Assembly: GCF_037126465.1 (NCBI RefSeq)
Contig: NC_088202.1
Span: forward strand, 131,454,123 to 131,518,122
DNA length: 64,000 bases
Source of the DNA: Ornithodoros turicata
Lineage: Eukaryota; Arthropoda; Arachnida; Ixodida; Argasidae
Reading direction: 5' to 3'
Below are positions 45,189-56,019 of this stretch, piece after piece. The translations under genes and the position numbers were made by a program. Below the pieces are notes generated by a model. It made no database searches. It worked only from the letters and a program-made list of their open reading frames with translations, and was not told where the DNA came from. Every line of letters starts with the position of its first letter. The first letter of the stretch is position 1.

Positions 45189-45356
45189 ATGGCGGAGCTA
45201 AAGCTTATGCGCTATCTTCAAGAAGAGGAAAGGTTGATTCTGTCAATGTTGAGCAAGTTTAATGACCAGTTAAGTAAGCTGAAGGTTGAAGAGCTCAACA
45301 TAAAAAGCGCGATCAGGGAAAAGCAATTTCAGGAAACCACAGGAGCGACAAGTCAG
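45189..45356 (+). CDS. SNAPC5: SNAPC5 exon 1
   Basis: The ATG at 45189 (AAAATGGCG context) opens MAELKLMRYLQEEERLI. Fifty-six codons, ending TCAG|GTATGC, phase 0. The upstream in-frame ATG at 45084 is disfavoured because the similarity begins near 45200. Confidence 0.9.
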
Positions 45357-47579
45357 GTATGCGTTGTATTGGTTCATCACGAAACTTTGTGAGTGTGTGA
45401 CTGCATCAAGGAATACGCCTGACAGCTTACTTATGGGTTTATGTCATGTGATATGTAGGAGGCAGCATCAAGCTCCACAGCACCAGCACTTGACCCGTCG
45501 TCAGTTAACATGGAAAACATCGACCTTAGCGTTCGTGAGGAGCTTAATCGTATGTACATTTCAACACGAATATCGCGTGTCAAGAATGAAAGTTGAATGA
45601 GGGAGTGATTGGATGTGGTTTGCCCTTTCAAATAACGCATCCTTAGAAGTCGTTGTGGAGCCGGTAATCGAGAAGATGAGGGTTCGAGTCCTACACCTGT
45701 CTAACCTTTTCAGTGATGTCTTTCATTGTTCTAAGGCACTTGAGGCTTATATGTTGTCCTTTCTTCTGTGTTCCAGCCTCAGTACCAAGTTGTCGAACCG
45801 CAAAAAAAATACGGGTTCGGTTCGGGTTCGCGTTGCTTGGATTTCGTTCCGGTTCAGTTCCGGTTCGGCTGCGCCAAAAAGCGAACCGGTTCACGAACAG
45901 GTTCAGTGCTTCCGTTTTATATCTCACATAAAGCCGCTTTTTATCAGAAAATGCGTGGCTAATAGATTATTACTGCTGTTGTCTGCATTAACGTTTTTAG
46001 TAGCCAGGTGCTCCCTTTAGAGAGATAAAGGAGCAGTGGATGAGCGCTTGCAAATAGCGTCCACGCTGATGAAGCGGTGTAGTCCTGCTACTGTCTGTTC
46101 CCCAAATCGCCTTTTCCAGACACAGTGGACAGCATTTTACATAGACTACAGTAATGAGCCGGCAGGCTGCTTTCGCAGTGTGAATCGATATGACACCGTA
46201 CTGACGCATGCCGAAAATAAGTCTGCCAGCTTTGCTTTGTTCGAGGTCACAGCAGTGTACCAGTTAATCCACAACACAAAGGCAATATGTCACGACAGAA
46301 TTGCACTATCGGTAAGCAGGACTGCATTTATTTTTCAAACCACCACCAATCATACAGGCACAGTTCTGCTCCTCCACTTCTCATGTTTCGGACTTGTTTA
46401 ATTTTTACTGTTCACGTGTAAAGGGCGTGTTGGGCGCTTGCTTAATCACATATTCTTCCTATTCGCCGCGAGATCGACCTATAGGGGGCGACACTGTCAC
46501 CATTCTAGTGTGGATAACACGTGGACCGATATTCGGAGTTGATGGTCCTTTTCCGTAATTCTTGTGTATTCACTTGTGCCGCGATGGTACGATACTGTTC
46601 GGTTCCCCAGTGCTCCATCTACTGCACTGAACGCGGAATAAACATGTAAAAGCAGACGACGCGTCCACACTGTTGTACAATCGACAACAGAGAGAGGGCG
46701 CAGACAAGCTGGTTCATGATGACAAGGATGCAACCCGAGACAGGGAAAAAAACAACAGACAACAAATTTCTCAGAGAAATTTGTTGTCTGTTGTTTATTT
46801 CCCTGCCTGTTTTGCCTGTTTCCCTGTCTGTTTTGCATCCTTGTCACACTGTTGTAGTTCATCGTTTCTCCACAGCGCGCCGACACCGTTCGATCTCGGA
46901 GCGAATAGAGCTACACAACTGGCCTACTCAATTCCTGCTTGATTCAGTGAACGATGGCAGGCTACTCACCTTTCAGAAAATACAGCAGTTGCTATAAGAG
47001 GATGGCCGCGACGTTTGCTTGGAAACTCAGCGTTTGACAAGCGTCCGCGTGGCGCTTCCTCTCTGAAGAGCAGACGCCGCAGCGCGTGCGTGGGGCACTA
47101 GCCGCGGCGCTCACAAACGTTTCAACGTGTTAGAAAAGACGCTGAAAGCATACTTACGTCCTCGTTTGAGTGATAGGTGAAAATTTGCGAAATCCATGAT
47201 AGGGAGACCAATGTGTCCTCGTTCGGGGATTGAGAGGCACTTGAACTCTTATGCTGACTTCTTTTATGTCCGAAGCGTTTCGTTGCGAACCGGTTACCGT
47301 TATTTTTTCCGATTCTGCTCCGGTTCGGGTTCACCAGTGTCTTGAAAATTTCGGTTCGTGTTCACCAGTGTCTTGAAAATTTCGGTTCGTGTTCGGTTCG
47401 ACACCCTACTCAGAACATCAATTTCCTTCGTGTTCGACGTATATCCGCTGTCAAAGAGAGTTCCAACGACGAGTACACGACAGTAACATGTTCTTACTTT
47501 GCTTGCAGTTCTTGCAAGGGCATCGTTTCTTGACTTCGAAGAGGAGGAGGAAGATGATGATGGCGAAGGCGACATGTAG
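45189..47579 (+). CDS. SNAPC5: SNAPC5 (snRNA-activating complex subunit 5), complete gene
   Basis: SNAPC5 (SNAP19) is a small subunit of the complex that binds the proximal sequence element of snRNA promoters. Three exons give a 109-residue protein, close to the 98 residues of the human one. The first exon has a leucine-zipper-like helix with RYLQEEERLILSML and DQLSKLKVEELNIKS, matching the conserved QLNRLKVEEL helix. The last exon ends in an acidic tail (FEEEEEDDDGEGDM), as in vertebrates. Splice phases agree (0 and 1). AATAAA lies 26 bases after the stop. The second intron (about 2 kb) holds repeats. It is divergent from USP8. Confidence 0.92.
45459..45549 (+). CDS. SNAPC5: SNAPC5 exon 2
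   Basis: Thirty codons plus one base (EAASSSTAPALDPSS, NIDLSVREELN) between an ATATGTAG acceptor and a GTATGT donor. Confidence 0.85.
45795..47407. mobile_element. GGTTCGG-type element(s) in SNAPC5 intron 2
   Basis: GTTGTCGAACCGC near 45795 and GGTTCGACACC near 47407 could be the two ends of one relative of 37332-37812, with other DNA nested inside. A direct repeat of about 31 bases (TGTCTTGAAAATTTCGGTTC core) occurs twice near 47330-47392. Confidence 0.45.
46719..46848. repeat. palindrome with perfect 23-bp arms
   Basis: Arms at 46750-46772 and 46774-46796, built on ACAACAGACAACAAATTT and its inverse, separated by one base. Weaker pairing extends to 46719-46848. Confidence 0.9.
47509..47579 (+). 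CDS. SNAPC5: SNAPC5 exon 3 (acidic tail and stop)
   Basis: It follows TTTGCTTGCAG, completes a Leu codon, and encodes LARASFLDFEEEEEDDDGEG, then Asp-Met and TAG. The acidic C-terminus is characteristic of SNAPC5. Confidence 0.9.
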
Positions 47580-47604
47580 CGGTAATTGTGTTGCGAATAT
47601 TGTA

Positions 47605-47610
47605 AATAAA
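47605..47610 (+). terminator. SNAPC5: SNAPC5 polyadenylation signal
   Basis: A canonical AATAAA 26 bases after the stop codon. Confidence 0.8.
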
Positions 47611-47946
47611 TGTCCATGTACAGCGTTCCATGTCGTTGCTGTAGACACTGCCGATTTGGGCATCGAGTGAAGCCAAATATTGTGTGATTGAGCTCAGGGC
47701 AGGGACGTTCCTTTCTCAGAGGGGAGGAGCACGTCGAGAACTGCGTTAAAGTTGTCGCACTATATGACGTTACGCCGTGGCTACTTTTAGTACCCTGTTG
47801 CCCGCCTTTTTTGCTCATACTGAAGACTGCGCAGACAAACCTTACGTGTAACGTCACAGTACCATTACCATACGGAAGAGCAAGATCGAAGACACGAATT
47901 TCTGCTACTACCACTTCGTGATGCACTGCAAGCACGTTTTAATAGC
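47611..47946. other. spacer after SNAPC5
   Basis: Only antisense or short ORFs; no conserved gene or element end recognised. Confidence 0.4.
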
Positions 47947-48380
47947 GAATTCGGGTGGTCATTTCGTAGCAAAACGGCCGAGCGCTCGGAAATTGCTAGG
48001 TCGGCGACCGAGCTGGATCACGTGACCGTTGCCACCCGAACATGATTGCTAGGAATCTAGCGGTTTTAGGTACTTGGATCACGCTAGGGGCGTCGCGGTA
48101 GCAAATCTTGGAGTTTTGTCGTCTGCTAAACCACGTGATTTCAACATGCGGGCAAATGAGGGCTCCCGCCACCGTTGCAGTGCGGATGTGACGACACCGG
48201 ATACAGTTGAGCAATCTGCTGCTCGATCGTTTTGAGACCGGGCAAAAAAAGTGCTAGCTAGCAAATTAAGAGCGGTCGGAAAGCGCCACGCGAACATGCG
48301 AGATTTGCTTCATTTTGACCAAGCGAACATGACTGCTCGAGATCTGGCAAAAAAAGTTGCTCCGAAATGACCACCCGAAT
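47947..48380. mobile_element. inverted-repeat element, GAATTCGGGTGG ends
   Basis: GAATTCGGGTGGTCATTTCG and its inverse CGAAATGACCACCCGAATTC, 434 bp. No target duplication obvious. Confidence 0.7.
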
Positions 48381-48395
48381 TCCCCATAAGTGTTG

Positions 48396-48735
48396 GGTAC
48401 AGGTTGGGACAAAGTTTACGGAACACGCGAGCAGCGTATTTTTTCTTCGGTACGACACCCTAGCGGATGGCGGAAGCGGGTGAGTGCACTGTCTAGGAGG
48501 GGTGGAAAGGAGCGCCGTTAGCGACACACAGCTGGAGTTCCTGGTTTCGGTGTCGCTTGGGTGCGCCTGGGAAGTGCATGCTACCGCTGTGTGTCGCTAA
48601 CAGTGTATCTAATCCTTCCACCACTCCGAAACAGTGAACTCACCCGCTTCTGCCAGCCGCTAGGGTGTCGCACTGAAGAAAAAGTACGCTGCGCGCATGT
48701 TCCGTAAACTTTTGTCCCGACCTGCACTAAACTCG
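48396..48735. mobile_element. fold-back element, about 340 bp
   Basis: Arms of about 110 bp: ACAAAGTTTACGGAACACGC and CACCCTAGCGG at the left, mirrored at the right by CCGCTAGGGTGTCG and GTTCCGTAAACTTTTGTC. Confidence 0.75.
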
Positions 48736-49472
48736 ATTAATCTGCGGGATTGTTCACCAAGACGACCCACTAAGTAGTTCTGCGAGAGCAACAACTGAAT
48801 TAGAATTGTTTTGGAACGCCAAAGCTCTGTATGGCTGCACGTAAAATACAATTTCAGTGATTCCACTCCTGCGCCATTTTGCGCCATCCTGATAAAAATC
48901 TCGAATTTGGAGCCAAAATGCTCCAAACGGAGCATGCCGTCTTCTCCTACCTTACCACGGGTGACTGCCAGCAGTGGCTGAAACGCTGACTGGGGAGAGA
49001 GTGAGATATCCCCCATTTCTACGTGTGTTGGCCTTTCCTTTTTCCTTGGGTTTTAGCCTACTCCTACTGTAGTTTGCGCAACGGCTGCGCAACTATGTTA
49101 TTCCTGCCTGTTAGCGCCGCTTACATTGTTTTGCTCTCCTGGAATGCACCTAAGTGTCAAAACGGACTTGTAAGTTGAAACTCTTCGAGTTGTGTGCGCG
49201 CAATGAAAAACGGTACCTCCCTTGTTTCTAATATATTCCGTACATGCCATGCGCACTTATTTGGTTGGCGAATGTAGTGGAAGGCACAGAGAGTGTTATA
49301 CACAGCGACATATTAAAAGCGGCGCTTTTAGTGTATATCATTCCTTCCTGCCAGGGCCGGCGTCTACCTTTTGGTCATGGGGGGGGGGGGGCACACTCCG
49401 AGATTTGACCCCCCCCCCCCTCCGCGCGTGTACCACACAACTGCTTTGGCCGTGCGTTCCATGGGTGATCCC

Positions 49473-50084
49473 TAGAGCTGGGATTTTCGGGACATGTCCC
49501 GATTTTGAAAAGTGTCAGCTACGAGAAAACATACAAAGCGGTTTGCATCTGGTTTTCAACATTTGGTTTGGAACAACGGTTTTCCCGAATTGTCCAGAAT
49601 ATGTGCTGAGCGTCCCGGAAGATTAGAGACTGTCCCGGGCGTCCAGACTCTCTAAAATGTCCCGTTATTTAGCGGACACGCCTGTAGGCAATTTGGTTTT
49701 TGTATGGATACGGATATTGTATGGAGTTCCTGAATCACCTCAACAAGTGAGGGAATAATCGAAACAAGATTCAACCTCGCGGATTCAAGAGCATTTGGGT
49801 TCACTATTTCACAAAAGAAAGAAACAAGAAGCAAGGGAGTCGGGGACAGTCAGGTAGCGGAGAAAAGGCATAGCCTGAGGACATAGACGCTCGAAATGTT
49901 CCTGATCATATGCTTTGACGTGCGAGCATAGATTGTCGGTTTCGGTGGTGTAAATCAAGTTAAAATAATCCAAAGCTAATAAAAGGAGTTGGGACACATT
50001 CCGATATGGGTATGTTGTCCCGGAAAGTGTCCCGATTTTAGTTTCTTTTTCTTGTGTGTGTGTGTCCTGCTAATCCCAGCTCTA
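49473..50084. mobile_element. hAT-like element, TAGAGCTGGGA ends
   Basis: TAGAGCTGGGATTTTCGGG to CTAATCCCAGCTCTA, 612 bp, flanked by GTGATCCC (49465-49472) and GTGAACCC (50085-50092). Confidence 0.85.
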
Positions 50085-50340
50085 GTGAACCCTAAACACA
50101 TGACGCCCCGATACGAAACACGGCACAACGAAATGAATGAAAAGGTTACCATACGGCATCCATGGAACCTTTGATATATTCTATCCTATTGAAAGGATCG
50201 GCTTGTACACAATGCGTTAATATATGCATTGCAAATACCACACGCTGGTTTAGAACAGCGTGCATTTTATGATCCACTGTCATCGGTTCATGGCACGCCA
50301 AACACCGTAAACTCCCAGCCATCCAGTCCAGAGTCGTATA

Positions 50341-51123
50341 TTAAAAGCGAGTCTGGCCATTAATGGGTCATGCCCATACCTGAAGCTCCACCCACTTTTT
50401 CAGCTTTACGACCAATGAAGTTCTGAAATATGGGGCGCTATCAATCAGCCTATCCTCACTATTTGCCCTCCTATCCAACATGGGCAGCGCCATTTTGGGT
50501 GGCAAGTGGATTGGATGGGATTGAAATGGATACCTCTCGCAATCTGCAAAAGTAGTGGATTGTTGGTGCAAATTTGATAAGCGCCACCTAGGGAGCGTAA
50601 AAGGCACGTCGAGAATTGTAGTCTGCTTCCGTCGTTGTACTGCTGCCGGCAGAACCACCTGCTGGGACACATTCTGTTGTCGGTATCATTTTTAAACAAA
50701 TCTACATGAATAGTTGGAATATAAGAGTCAAGAATGTTTATACTATCCATGAAATTCTGCTGTTAAATATAAGACCGTAAAGCACAGCTCCGTTTCTATT
50801 ATGATTTCGTTGTGATCGCCGTGTTCACTAGACCTAACACCGGCGACAAAACGTATTATTTTCAGTTATATATCGATGGATGAGCATAAGTTCAAACTGA
50901 TTTCCGAGAAATTTATATTAGGATGTACATTTGCAGCGTAAAATCAGGTTAGTCTGTGAAAAGTTTTTGTCACGAAATCGTTTGTTTTCGTCGCCATTTT
51001 GGGTGGCAGTATGGTGTCATGGCGACCCCCTTGGTAAAAAGTAAATCAATTAGAGGAGCGAAACTGTGATTGACAGGTCGAGCCTCTTTTTGTGACTTCT
51101 CCCAATGGCCAGACTCCCTTTAA
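50341..51123. mobile_element. TTAA-type element, complete copy, about 780 bp
   Basis: Ends TTAAAAGCGAGTCTGGCCAT and the inverse ATGGCCAGACTCCCTTTAA. No transposase is seen. The superfamily is not certain (TTAA-like ends suggest piggyBac-type). Confidence 0.65.
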
Positions 51124-52441
51124 TATAGGGGTCTGATCCAGCCGTCACTTATACGCCACCCGGCACGTCTGCGGTGGGGGGGGGGGGGGGGAGAGAAACG
51201 TCATCATGACGTTGGTAGACAGACTGAAACGGTAGCAAATCGGAAGGGAGGGCTAGGTCCCACGAATGGGCACTTGTTCGCTGCCTCCTATAGACTTATC
51301 CCTGTTTACGAACAAATGACGTCAGATGGTACAACAGCGCCGACAACTTGGTAGAGTGGAACTACTATAGCAAAACATCGATAAGTCACAAGAAAGCAGC
51401 GTTTAAATGTGGCTTCTCATATTGTAAGATTTTTTTTTTTTTGCAATTCTTTACATATTATTAGTTGTATGGCCTTGTGTTCTGCTCCATTCTACCGGTA
51501 GCCCTTTCTAAAGATGACTACCGGGCTCTTCCATTTTCTGGAGCCTGAAGGGCACGAGTTTTTTTTTTTTTCGGAGTGCACGTGGTGTCTCTATACAAAG
51601 CAAGCGCGAACTAAGTCGTAATAACAGACCACATTCCGCACAGGATTCTGATGCAGAACTGATCGTTATCGTCATATTTAAATCTGCGCGCTCCAAAGCC
51701 GCTGTGGTAAGCTCGTGCAAGAGCTCGTGGCGAATCACGGGCCGAAGTGATGCATTTAAAGGGGCACTAAAATGCAAAAACGACTTGCTCTCAAATGAAA
51801 GTCCGTGTTTGAATTAGTGTAACGCAGGCAAAATTAGTTCACACAGCGCTACCGTTTAGAAGAAATATGCAATGAAAACAGAACTGTCTTTTGCGGCAAC
51901 GAATGGGATCCCCAGGAGGCAGAGATCGGCGGCATCCAATGAGACAGCGGTAGAAGCGCGCACAGAGCCATCGTTGCCGTGTAGATTTGGAACGGGCCCG
52001 ATCGTAGTGTTTGCAAGGCGCACTATTCTCGAGGATCTCTTGGGGATCCTCCGAGTGAAGAGATCCATCCGTGGATCTCTTGACGCGTTGGATCTCTTGA
52101 CGTGGAATCTCACGCCGCTGTTCCAACTTTCGCTGGCGACGAAAAGGAAAGTCTCAAGGACTGGATCTAGCGGGCGAACTAATCGCATCACTGGCAAACT
52201 GGACGCCAAACCTGACTGGTGTCGTTGCAAGATCGTCCCACATGGCCGTCCCCAATACGTTTCTGTATTCTTTAATCTAACATCTCAATAGCGAGGAGCT
52301 CTCGCATACCTCTAGTTCATTTGAAGTACGACAAGCATTTTTGAGCGCCCTGCCATAACAGCCATACAATACGTAGATACAGCGTCAAAATCAAAACACA
52401 GCGGTTTCCATGGGGTGCGGAACCGTAAAGTGATGCTCATG
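51124..52441. other. region with overlapping ORFs, function not recognised
   Basis: Holds a G-run at 51177-51190, a TTAAAGGGGCACTAAAATGC-type repeat end near 51760, and a CpG-rich stretch (51900-52230) with overlapping ORFs of about 125-140 codons on both strands. The stretch contains several GGATCTCTTG repeats. I cannot tell a gene from a repeat here. Confidence 0.35.
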
Positions 52442-52611
52442 CTACGCTGTGACTGCTGCGTTGCCGTCCGCGTGAAATATCAAGATGCGTCTGACGCGCT
52501 CGAGTACGCGCGAGAAACCGGTTCGCCGGGGGAAATTGTGCGCGAAGCGTACTACGGCGCGTTTGTCGCGCTGAGATACACGCCATGCGGTTACAGCTTT
52601 ACTTCACAGAC
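52442..52611 (+). CDS. candidate coding exon, unknown gene
   Basis: A GC-rich ORF with good codon structure (VRVKYQDASDALEYARETG, then IVREAYYGAFVALRY) that ends exactly at AAG|GTAAGT in phase 0. Possible start ATG near 52442. The donor abuts the end of an inverted-repeat element (about 52615-53285). I do not recognise the protein. Confidence 0.35.
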
Positions 52612-52614
52612 TAA

Positions 52615-53285
52615 GGTAAGTTCGATTAGGCCTGCACTCCCTGAACCAGTTCCGTGCAGTGCAGAGCCAGTTCTGAACTAGCGCAGCACTAGGCCACCTC
52701 CAGCTCAACGGTGCAACACTAGTGCCGCCGCGAAACGAATATCGAAGTGCAGCGCTAGTGCAGGCCTTCTGCTCACCGCTACGGATTGTAAGATCGCGTG
52801 TGACATTTCAATCACATGTGCATTGCTACTTTTTAATTTCGAACACAATGAACTGTTCAACAATTGTGCAAACAGCCATGGAACTTGTGGCTGTGGAACT
52901 TGTGGATTCTGACAGCGAGGACGAAGAATTCGACGACCTGGTAACCGTGATAGCATTGAATCTTCTGCGAACTGACAGGAACCGTGTTACCAATGTACAC
53001 CGAAACTGTAGTGAATCGTTATTTCGACTTCGAATTCAAACGTCTCTTCCGGCATTTACATTAACTATTATTTGCCTTGTGTCGTCTGCTGCCATTGCCG
53101 TACCGTTGAACTGACCCCTGCGGGAGTGCAGAGTTTCCTTACACTAGGGCTACACTTGGCGTGCACTGGTTTGAAACGAACGAGACGGTGCAGGGGGTGC
53201 TCGGCTGCACTGGCGAAACTAACGGGCGAGTGCAACACCACCGGAACTGGTTCAGGCAGTGCAGGCCTAATCGAAAGTTTCGTTG
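52615..53285. mobile_element. inverted-repeat element, GGCCTGCACT ends
   Basis: TTCGATTAGGCCTGCACTCC and its inverse AGTGCAGGCCTAATCGAA, about 670 bp, with outer arms of 30-40 bp. It begins just after the donor of the candidate exon at 52611. Confidence 0.65.
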
Positions 53286-53519
53286 AGCACCATGGGAGCA
53301 CGATAGCGTTTTGCGCTGCGTGTGCGACGTGTGTCAGTTGATGGTACGAAACGCAAGTAGCGGAATATGCAAAAGTGAGGTAGTCAAAATAAAGATAAAA
53401 CGTGTATTCCCAAGCAGCGAAACAACCTGGCAAAATATTGTGCTGCTTGGGTTGTTGCTGGACACATACATCTGTAGTGCGTTTCAGTGTTGTGCCCAGA
53501 GAAATTTGCGACAGAGTGG

Positions 53520-53657
53520 CCTTATTATTAAAAGCGATAAAAAACCCCAGTGCGAGGGGACAACAAAAAGGACAAAAAAAAAGAACAGACAAATACAGCA
53601 CAGTGCTGTGTTTGTCTGTCCTTTGTTTCTTCTGGGGGTTTTTATCGCTTTTAATAT
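53520..53657. repeat. hairpin-forming inverted repeat
   Basis: AAAAGCGATAAAAAACCCC and GGGGTTTTTATCGCTTTT enclose further pairing arms (ACAGACAAATACAGCAC / GTGCTGTGTTTGTCTGT). Confidence 0.75.
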
Positions 53658-54084
53658 ACATCACCAACCCGCCCGGATTTGAACTTTATTTCAGTATTGG
53701 GCTTATTTTGCTGACCTCCGAGTCATTATTACGTCGAACCCTCCACGCGGAAAAACGCCAAAATTTCCGATATAGCACAGAATATATATTTGTACCGCGG
53801 AAAATTGGGACTTCTGATGATCATACGGGTATTGGTATCAAAGTGGCACGCAGGCTGACGCCCTGAAACGTCTCGAACGGACTTAGACTAAAACGGTCTG
53901 AATACCAACGTCCGGCCAGAACTTATATCTTCACAGAGGTTGATGTACGTGCTAGTTGCCTTCGTGTAACAGTCCATTTCGCTTAGCGAAGCCATCACAG
54001 TATCCAGTCAGACGCGATCGCTGTAACGTCCCCAGAATGAAGAGGCAACTTGCATTGTGCCGTGAATCAAATTAGGAGTAGATT

Positions 54085-54312
54085 TACACGTAAGACGGGT
54101 CAGCCTACTCGTGTGCTACTGCACGTGCCGGAGGGTAGGACTGCGGATAATTTCGACCACCTGAGGGTTCTTTTGACGTGCGCCGGAAATCCCCGACACA
54201 CGGTGCTGGAAGCCATGTTTATCTCTCCAACATTGCTACCGTCCTCGGCCGGGATCGAACCCGCGATCTTGGGCTCAGCAAGCCAGCACGTGACCGACTG
54301 AGCTACCGAGGC
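54085..54312 (-). repeat. tRNA-derived SINE (tick type)
   Basis: On the minus strand the head reads GGCCTCGGTAGCTCAGTCGG (A box) and then GGGTTCGATCCCGG (B box), an almost complete tRNA-like fold. The body has CGCACGTCAAAAGAACC and CAGGTGGTCGAAATTATCC, a module known from tick SINEs of the Ruka type. It ends near 54085 without a clear poly(A). It is a SINE, not a functional tRNA gene. Confidence 0.85.
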
Positions 54313-54588
54313 CGTGAAACTGCTAGTCTCCTCGGCTGGGTTGGGACCCGTGACCTTGAAACATGGGGGGTAGTCATGTTCACCGCTTATGCACTGTAGC
54401 CGCCGGCAAATAAATATGAAAGTAAATTGAGGGTTTCGGTTTGACCTCTCATTTCGTCTACTCAAAACTTATCTGCAGTGCACAGTAGCAGTATCGCTTT
54501 TATCGCTCTTTCACTTTACTTCAGCCACAGCATATTTGAGCGAGCTTCCTCATAATGCTTTTACATAATGTAGGTTTTCTTGTTTCCC

Positions 54589-54840
54589 TCAGTGGAAGCC
54601 TGCTGCACCCGCTGCTGCACCCGCTGCACCAACTGCAGCTTGGACAGATGCTGGTAGCCCAGCTGCTCCAAAGCTCTGAAGGAGCGAAAACAGGCTTCCC
54701 TTAGCTACTACTCCGATGGCGCTGTGCCACGTAGCCGCAAGGGTCCCTGCTCCTACTCCTGCTGCCGAGAATCCTAGAGCTCCTAGGACAACTGGTGAAG
54801 CCACTACTGCCAGGCCGGCTCCAACTGCAAAATACGACAT
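54589..54840 (-). CDS. ISG12/IFI6-family small hydrophobic protein
   Basis: A single-exon ORF of 83 codons, starting MSYFAVGAGLAVVASPVVLG and continuing with GFSAAGVGAGTLAATWHS and LQSFGAAGLPASVQAA. This Gly/Ala-rich, two-hairpin hydrophobic pattern is the ISG12 (Ifi-6-16) family, small membrane proteins tied to innate immunity and mitochondria in vertebrates; the arthropod role is not known. The ATG at 54838-54840 is chosen because a TATA box lies about 55 bases upstream. An alternative model with a 5' exon spliced at GTGAGC (near 54870) to TTTTGCAG is possible and would change only the first residues. The C-terminus is an Ala/Gly repeat. Confidence 0.82.
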   Translation of the reverse strand: MSYFAVGAGLAVVASPVVLGALGFSAAGVGAGTLAATWHSAIGVVAKGSLFSLLQSFGAAGLPASVQAAVGAAGAAAGAAGFH

Positions 54841-54890
54841 GAGACATGTAAAACACTTGACTCGCAGCTCACCTGTCCTTTGCAAGCTCA

Positions 54891-54898
54891 CTTATATG
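54891..54898 (-). promoter_or_regulatory. TATA box of the ISG12-like gene
   Basis: CATATAAG on the minus strand, about 55 bases before the ATG, placing transcription start near 54865. It is preceded by a 45-bp block (54926-54970) that is repeated in inverse orientation at 56020-56064. Confidence 0.6.
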
Positions 54899-54925
54899 CA
54901 CTCGTTTACAAAACATATGTAAGAG

Positions 54926-54970
54926 CATACTTGAGTGGAACTGCAGCCAGGGACACGGACAAGTGGGTTA
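54926..54970 (-). repeat. upstream block of ISG12-like promoter, inverted copy at 56 kb
   Basis: The segment TAACCCACTTGTCCG...CTCAAGTATG matches 56020-56064 on the plus strand with two apparent differences over 45 bases. Confidence 0.85.
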
Positions 54971-55138
54971 AAACAAAAAACGACAGGAGACCTGCAGACT
55001 CGCAACTATATAGCAGAAGTTAAATGGAAGGGAGCACTTACATACAGTACACAGAGCAACCAAGCAATTGCAACATAGTAAAAACTTGAAGTGAACTTGC
55101 AACACAGTATAGTAACACGTGGAGCGATAAGCGATAAC

Positions 55139-56015
55139 TAGGGCCCGGAATTTTAGGCATTTGCCTAAAAATGCCTATAAACCCCTAAATGCGACATTTT
55201 CAGGGTTGCTTGCCTTTTTATCGACTCTATTGAATTGTAGACTGTTTCAACATTTTTAGACGCCATAACGGACTTTTTTAGTGGTGCAAGTGCGAGTGCA
55301 CCTTTCAGTCTCATGCTGAGTGCTGCATTTTGCTTTTCGTTTCTGCACCTTTTGTTATATTTTTTTCCCCTCTCTCTCTCTCGTTTGGTTTCCTTCACTA
55401 CCTTGGTTTGCTAGAATGGGTTCATGTATACACAAAAACGCGATTCAAGGAATGGGCGCCGCCATTAGTGCTGCCACCCCGTTGTAGTCACAGGAAATAT
55501 GCACGTGCGGACTGCCGTTTGCCAACTTCCTTCATTTTCCCGTGTGTGTTTCCGTTCATTTTCGTGGCCGTTTGGGTTCACTTCGTGGCCGTTCATTTTC
55601 TCTCGCTCGGGAACCGCGGTGTAGAGAAGATATCGCATCGTTGTGTCGTCGTTGGGAACGAGGCTAAGGAGCGCACTCATACCGGTGGTTTGAGAGTAAC
55701 GCGACAGGGTCTATATTTGAACAAAATATTTGACCTTTCAAGTTCTTTGAGGGCGGAGAACTAAAAGTAGTATTCAGTATCGCGTTGTTTGAGGCCTCCT
55801 CAGCATTCGTTTACAAGTAGTCAAAGCATGTACGGTACTGTATCCTTTTTTCCTGGATTCATTCTGCTTCATTCTGAAGCACCAATAAAGTCGAAGTGTG
55901 TACCAGATTAACGTAACGTGCCTATGTTCGTATTTTATTGCCTATTTCGCTGTTTTTGAGGGCCTAATTGCATGCCTATTTCCATCGTTTTTAGTGCCTA
56001 AATTTCCAGGCCCTA
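55139..56015. mobile_element. hAT-like non-autonomous element, 877 bp
   Basis: Ends TAGGGCCCGGAATTTTAGGC and its inverse GCCTAAATTTCCAGGCCCTA. Flanked by 8-bp near-duplicates GCGATAAC (55131-55138) and GCGGTAAC (56016-56023). It sits between the two mirrored promoter blocks. It holds a 144-codon ORF that I do not recognise and regard as non-coding. Confidence 0.8.
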
Positions 56016-56019
56016 GCGG

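Noticed and set aside
46427..46690. possible solo LTR (TGTTG...CAACA)
   Set aside because: There is an AATAAA inside, but no target duplication, primer site or internal region could be confirmed.
47300..47935. 211-codon ORF on the minus strand with a poly-Ser tract
   Set aside because: It is antisense to SNAPC5 exon 3; the Ser run is the complement of the acidic tail codons. No similarity recognised.
54241..54312. tRNA gene on the minus strand
   Set aside because: A and B boxes are present, but the tRNA-like part continues into a SINE body, so it is a repeat head and not a tRNA gene.
55330..55764. 144-codon ORF on the plus strand
   Set aside because: It lies wholly inside a hAT-like non-autonomous element and shows no transposase features.
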